Shown here one piece after another: positions 5,249 through 8,142 of a stretch of 8,142 nt of DNA. Both the position numbers and the translations under genes were made by a program. The notes beneath the pieces were generated by a model. That model had not been told where the DNA came from and made no database searches. It was given only the letters and a program-made list of their open reading frames with translations. The stretch is from Candidatus Thalassarchaeaceae archaeon (lineage in GTDB: Archaea > Thermoplasmatota > Poseidoniia > Poseidoniales > Thalassarchaeaceae). The stretch spans positions 1 through 8,142 of the forward strand of contig JAQXFA010000158.1 in NCBI GenBank assembly GCA_029250565.1, read 5' to 3'. The first letter of the stretch is position 1. The number at the start of each line of letters is the position of its first letter.

Positions 5249-6484
5249 TCAACTGATTGTGGCATAGCCAATCAATCGCCATCTGGCTCCAATTCTTCTA
5301 GAGAGAGTAATCCTTCCTCCTTTAGAGGCGCATATTGGGAGCCTAAGTGAAAGTGTTGCCTTCTTTCCTTTCACAAAAGAAACTACACCAACAGATGTTG
5401 CTGTTGACGCATTGACCATCAGCATTTCATTAGGTTGCAAAGGACGAACTGGGTCGGCTGAACCACCTCCTCCAGTCACCATTTCTTTCAGAAGAGTGAG
5501 TTCAAGATCTACCTCATTCCAGATAGGTGGTAATTCACCCTCACGAGCCACAACTTGCCCTGATAGTTCGTCAGCCTTAGTGATGCTTGGATCTAGAGGG
5601 GTGGCCATTCCACAAAGCCCGCCTGCATGCATTGATTCCAAATCGTTGCCTCCGCCCTTTAGACTAATGATTCTAGTTTGGATAGGTTCCCAAGTTGCCT
5701 TCTTACCTTGCATTACCTTGCGGCCAGGAGCAACTACTACTTTGTCACCGATATCGAATGTTCCACTGACGATACTTCCTCCAATGACTCCACCTTTGAG
5801 TTGAGGGGGTCTTGAACCTGGCCTGTTGATGTCAAAAGACCGTGCAACATGGAGTATACCATCCGCTTTCGGGTCTCTATCAGGAGTTGGAATGAATTCC
5901 TCAATAGCTGAAATTAGAATGTCAAGATTAACATCATGATGGGCTGATACTGGAATTATTGGTGCATTTTCAGCGATTGTCCCTTTCAAGAATTCTTTGA
6001 TTTCATTATATGATTTGATAGCTTGTTCGTGGGAAACGATGTCAATCTTGTTTTGTACAACTACGATGTTTTTGATGCCAGCGATTTCCAGCGCCATCAA
6101 GTGTTCAAAAGTTTGGGCTTGTGGACATTCTTCGTTGGCTGCAATCAATAGTAAGGCGCCATCCATAATGGAAGCCCCGCTGATCATCACAGCCATCAGT
6201 GTCTCGTGACCTGGCGCATCAACAAATGAAATCACTCGGCTGAGTTCTTTTTCGTCGTCCTTCTTTCCATCTGGTCTTTTGCCAGTCGTGTAGAACTCAC
6301 CCTTCTTGGTCTTGTAAAAAGCAGTATCTGCGTATCCTAACTTGATTGAAATTCCGCGCTTGCGCTCTTCAGAATGAGTATCTGTCCAAGTTCCAGACAA
6401 AGCTTGAGTGAGAGTGGTCTTACCGTGGTCAACGTGACCTACTAATCCAATATTGACTTCAGGCTGACGAGGTAACTTGCTCAC
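5249..6484 (-). CDS. eif2g: Translation initiation factor aIF2 gamma subunit (GTPase)
   Basis: The GTPase core of heterotrimeric aIF2, which brings Met-tRNAi to the small ribosomal subunit. The 411-aa product has normal length and order: a G domain (about 1-205) and two beta-barrel domains. G motifs are GHVDHGKT (16-23), the switch I segment RKRGISIKLGYAD (41-53), DAPGHE (89-94), NKID (145-148) and SAH (179-181). Domain II has SFDINRPGS and LKGGVIGGSI, and domain III ends in the typical IGARWRLIGYA. The start is GTG at 6482-6484 with a strong SD, AAGGAGAGG (plus 6495-6503), 10 nt upstream. Oddity: the zinc-knuckle insert between switch I and DAPGHE (about residues 56-80) holds no cysteine, whereas Sulfolobus aIF2-gamma has a CxxC pair on each side; it is instead Lys/Asp/Gly-rich. 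The gene lies 30 nt after rps6e and before the PIN gene, the common archaeal order. Confidence 0.97.
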   Translation of the reverse strand: MSKLPRQPEVNIGLVGHVDHGKTTLTQALSGTWTDTHSEERKRGISIKLGYADTAFYKTKKGEFYTTGKRPDGKKDDEKELSRVISFVDAPGHETLMAVMISGASIMDGALLLIAANEECPQAQTFEHLMALEIAGIKNIVVVQNKIDIVSHEQAIKSYNEIKEFLKGTIAENAPIIPVSAHHDVNLDILISAIEEFIPTPDRDPKADGILHVARSFDINRPGSRPPQLKGGVIGGSIVSGTFDIGDKVVVAPGRKVMQGKKATWEPIQTRIISLKGGGNDLESMHAGGLCGMATPLDPSITKADELSGQVVAREGELPPIWNEVDLELTLLKEMVTGGGGSADPVRPLQPNEMLMVNASTATSVGVVSFVKGKKATLSLRLPICASKGGRITLSRRIGARWRLIGYATIS

Positions 6485-6494
6485 CAGTTGAAAT

Positions 6495-6503
6495 CCTCTC
6501 CTT
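6495..6503 (-). promoter_or_regulatory. Strong Shine-Dalgarno deciding a GTG start
   Basis: AAGGAGAGG on the minus strand ends 10 nt before the GTG at 6484. It is the best ribosome binding site in the window and confirms the GTG start of aIF2-gamma, whose first residues (MSKLPRQPEVNIGLVGHVDHG) match the expected distance to the P-loop. Confidence 0.75.
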
Positions 6504-6514
6504 GTACATCTCTA

Positions 6515-6997
6515 TCACGACTCGTCTGAATCGCCGCCGCTGTCACCAAAAAGGTCAGCGAGCGACTTCTTGCCGCTATCGACAACCTTCAGGTTCAACT
6601 GACGGGTGTCTTGATTGATTGTGTTGCCACGGAAATATCTACGCTTGCGGATACCATCGTAGGTGTATCGGTAAGTATCGCCCTTCTTCTTTACGAGTTT
6701 TTGAGCCTTGTATCCAACACCTTTGCTAACCAAAACTGCTTGGCGGTTTCCACCAGCGATGTCGCTGCGCATTGGTGTTCCTGTTTTGTCAGAGCCACCA
6801 GTGATTTGCAATTTGTATCCAAGAAGTGACTGGTCACCATCTCCTACGAACTGTCCGTCTACTACATCACCAATCTTCTTTCCAAGAAAGTGATTGTAGT
6901 TTGAACCCTTAATTTCAACCGAATATGACTTGCCTTTACTTGCAGGGTCGGTGTCATTCACCGCCGCCATAAATGAGGTGTCTCCTGTAACTGCCAT
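6515..6997 (-). CDS. rps6e: Small-subunit ribosomal protein S6e (eS6)
   Basis: Structural protein of the 30S subunit, found only in archaea and eukaryotes. From the ATG at 6997 the product is 160 aa. Family segments are KSYSVEIKG (near 23-31), LGKKIGDVVDG, GYKLQITGGSDKTGTPMR and the RGNTI box near the C terminus, followed by a Gly/Asp/Ser acidic tail (GDSGGDSDES). At about 160 aa it is longer than compact archaeal S6e, because of the tail and an inserted YRYTYDGIRKRRY segment before RGNTI. Start choice: 7057 would add 20 residues lying across the predicted promoter, and 6970 has a possible SD (AGGAG) but would drop the Phe before the first beta strand. A TATA box (plus 7028-7033) implies transcription starting near 7004, a leader of about 7 nt, so 6997 is favoured. 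The gene is followed at 30 nt by aIF2-gamma. Confidence 0.93.
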   Translation of the reverse strand: MAVTGDTSFMAAVNDTDPASKGKSYSVEIKGSNYNHFLGKKIGDVVDGQFVGDGDQSLLGYKLQITGGSDKTGTPMRSDIAGGNRQAVLVSKGVGYKAQKLVKKKGDTYRYTYDGIRKRRYFRGNTINQDTRQLNLKVVDSGKKSLADLFGDSGGDSDES

Positions 6998-7027
6998 GGT
7001 AATCAGCGTCCCGCCGACAAGCGGCCC

Positions 7028-7033
7028 ATATAA
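7028..7033 (-). promoter_or_regulatory. TATA box for rps6e
   Basis: TTATAT on the minus strand, within CCTTATATGGG, is centred about 33 nt before the ATG at 6997. With the usual 26-nt spacing, transcription would begin near 7004. This suggests S6e - aIF2-gamma - PIN has its own promoter in addition to any read-through from cdc6. Confidence 0.5.
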
Positions 7034-7042
7034 GGCAATTCC

Positions 7043-7087
7043 GCCCTGTAAGGGCAACCAATTTCACCCTCATTTGCCCTTTAGGGC
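7043..7087. repeat. Cluster of GCCCT/AGGGC inverted repeats at the cdc6-rps6e junction
   Basis: Two small palindromes share the same arms: GCCCT-GTA-AGGGC (7043-7055) and TGCCCT-TT-AGGGCA (7075-7088, overlapping the last cdc6 codons). Their inner halves can also pair with each other, AGGGCAA (7051-7057) with TTGCCCT (7074-7080) across a 16-nt loop. Alternative hairpins are therefore possible around the cdc6 stop and upstream of the rps6e TATA box. A terminator/attenuator or protein site is possible; no T tract follows closely. Confidence 0.45.
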
Positions 7088-8142
7088 ACTCTCAAGCCGT
7101 TTCTCAACGGCCCCAGGTAGGGCCGCCGGCATTGAGAGATGTTGTGTGCGGCCGCGTCCTTCGGAGCGGCTAGATATATGCGATTCAATCAATTCTAAGT
7201 CTTCTAGACGCTTGAGATGTTTCCAGAAAGTAGTATGGCTACGTGGTTCTTCTTCATATTCTTCACAGACTACACGATACAACTTTTCTGCATCACCAGT
7301 TGTCACCTCAGACTCCTTGCGAAGTCTCCGGCAAAGTGCTAGCAAAATCATCTGAGCATGTTTGTTTAGATCAACAACAATACTCGGTTCCACTGTGCGA
7401 CCGATTTCTTTTGCCAAAAATCGCACATCATTGGCGATTACCTCATCTCGACCTGCTCGCTCGGCCTTCTTGATTGAATCCTCCAACAATTCAATGGCAA
7501 CTCGGGCATCGCCAGTTTCAGCAGAACGTTGTCCTATTGTACGCAATACGCCATCAGAAATAGAACCCTCATGACATGATAATGCTGCTCGCTGTGTAGC
7601 GATTGCAGTTAATGCCGTTTCTTGATATGATTCAAGCCTAATGTGATTGCTTTGACCAAAGCGCGACAGTACGGCCCCTTCTAACTGGTCAAGTACTTGC
7701 TCTTGACTGATGATTATTAGTGAAATTGTACCTTTAATCTCACGGCCTTCATCAATTCTTAGAAGTTGATAGAGAAGGTCTCCCTTGTCAGCTCTAAGTA
7801 AATGATCAACTTCATCTAAAATCAATAGCAGGTGTTCATTTCTTCCTTGCAATTGCTTGCGTATTGATTGCAGCACCTCGCCGCTACCAAAACCGCGCTC
7901 CGGGTGCCTAGAGTCAAGATGTGTGACAATACGCTGTAAAACCTGTGATTTGGATGGGAAATTACGGCAGTTGACATGAACCAACTTGAGTGCCCTTTCC
8001 TCACCAAGATGCCTCTGTAAATCCCTTGAAAACACATGTGAAAGTACTGTTTTACCACACCCTACATTCCCAGTAATCGCCACACGACAAGAAATTCGGT
8101 GGTCATTAATTTGTTGAAAGATGCCAGCCATTTGCTGTAACT
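7070..8142 (-). CDS. cdc6: Orc1/Cdc6 replication initiator, N terminus cut by window edge
   Basis: AAA+ ATPase that binds origin repeats and loads the MCM helicase. The frame is open past the right edge (Leu-Gln-Gln precede the Met at 8131), and the normal N-terminal segment before the P-loop is missing, so the Met at 8131 is internal. Numbering from that Met: Walker A GNVGCGKT (21-28), Walker B LLILDEVD (102-109), a DLLYQLLRID segment (118-127) and sensor II GDARVAIELL (207-216) with R210. The C-terminal winged helix runs about 257-340 and ends in SEGRGRTQHL, like the SRGRyGRT wing of archaeal Orc1. Oddity: the sensor-1 segment reads IIISQEQ (139-145), while archaeal Orc1/Cdc6 usually has IGISND, so Asn is replaced by Gln. 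Origins often lie beside cdc6, but its upstream side is outside the window. It is 73 bp upstream of rps6e on the same strand. Confidence 0.92.
   Translation of the reverse strand, partial: LQQMAGIFQQINDHRISCRVAITGNVGCGKTVLSHVFSRDLQRHLGEERALKLVHVNCRNFPSKSQVLQRIVTHLDSRHPERGFGSGEVLQSIRKQLQGRNEHLLLILDEVDHLLRADKGDLLYQLLRIDEGREIKGTISLIIISQEQVLDQLEGAVLSRFGQSNHIRLESYQETALTAIATQRAALSCHEGSISDGVLRTIGQRSAETGDARVAIELLEDSIKKAERAGRDEVIANDVRFLAKEIGRTVEPSIVVDLNKHAQMILLALCRRLRKESEVTTGDAEKLYRVVCEEYEEEPRSHTTFWKHLKRLEDLELIESHISSRSEGRGRTQHLSMPAALPGAVEKRLESALKGK

Noticed and set aside
5412..5804. Plus-strand 130-aa open frame
   Set aside because: Antisense shadow of aIF2-gamma domains II-III; Ser/Pro-rich with no recognisable motif and no promoter or SD.
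6998..7057. N-terminal extension of S6e from 7057
   Set aside because: It would cross the TATA box and the GCCCT palindrome, and adds residues not found in the S6e family.
6930..7355. Plus-strand 141-aa open frame across the cdc6-rps6e junction
   Set aside because: Antisense to two well-supported genes and their promoter; composition is atypical and no motif is seen.
7070..8142. Replication origin (ORB repeats) in the window
   Set aside because: Origins usually lie upstream of cdc6, which is beyond the right edge; I saw no ORB-like repeat in the visible spacers.

Overview
The window reads as a core, gene-dense archaeal chromosome segment. Ribosomal protein eL6-type S6e, uL16/L10e, translation factor aIF2-gamma, the diphthamide enzyme Dph2 and an Orc1/Cdc6 initiator are all archaeal or eukaryotic-type proteins. 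The moderate base composition, the acidic proteins and the membrane-anchored beta-rich surface protein suggest a mesophilic marine euryarchaeon such as Marine Group II (Poseidoniales) or a relative in Thermoplasmatota. That placement is inference from protein style and gene order, not a database result.

Layout. On the minus strand at the left edge is a DMT/EamA permease that runs out of the window. It lies 68 bp downstream of a two-TM protein with a large extracytoplasmic beta-rich domain (683-1897). A 121-bp divergent promoter region separates that protein from a plus-strand operon: rpl10e (2019-2558), a hypoxanthine/guanine-type phosphoribosyltransferase (2568-3155) and dph2 (3165-4271). 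The three genes have about 9-nt gaps, and each upstream TGA stop lies inside the next gene's TGAGG ribosome binding site. Dph2 faces a minus-strand wHTH regulator (4300-4707), with a perfect 18-bp palindrome where the two genes meet.

The right half is a minus-strand series transcribed right to left: orc1/cdc6 (5' end outside the window), rps6e, aIF2-gamma, then a PIN-domain protein that ends at a T-tract. The run S6e - aIF2-gamma - PIN is a widespread archaeal gene order. The RNA polymerase subunit genes that often follow it elsewhere are absent here, and the wHTH regulator occupies that place.

Functionally the window joins translation (L10e, S6e, aIF2-gamma, diphthamide for EF2), purine salvage and replication initiation. 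Several genes appear leaderless or nearly so, with TATA-like boxes about 26-30 nt before the ATG, while internal operon genes carry Shine-Dalgarno sites. No mobile element, CRISPR array, tRNA or rRNA was seen, and no stretch longer than about 125 bp lacks a gene. I do not see an obvious new multi-gene system. The best leads are the aIF2-gamma with no cysteines in its zinc-knuckle segment, the Orc1/Cdc6 with a changed sensor-1 residue, and several exact palindromes at promoters and gene ends.
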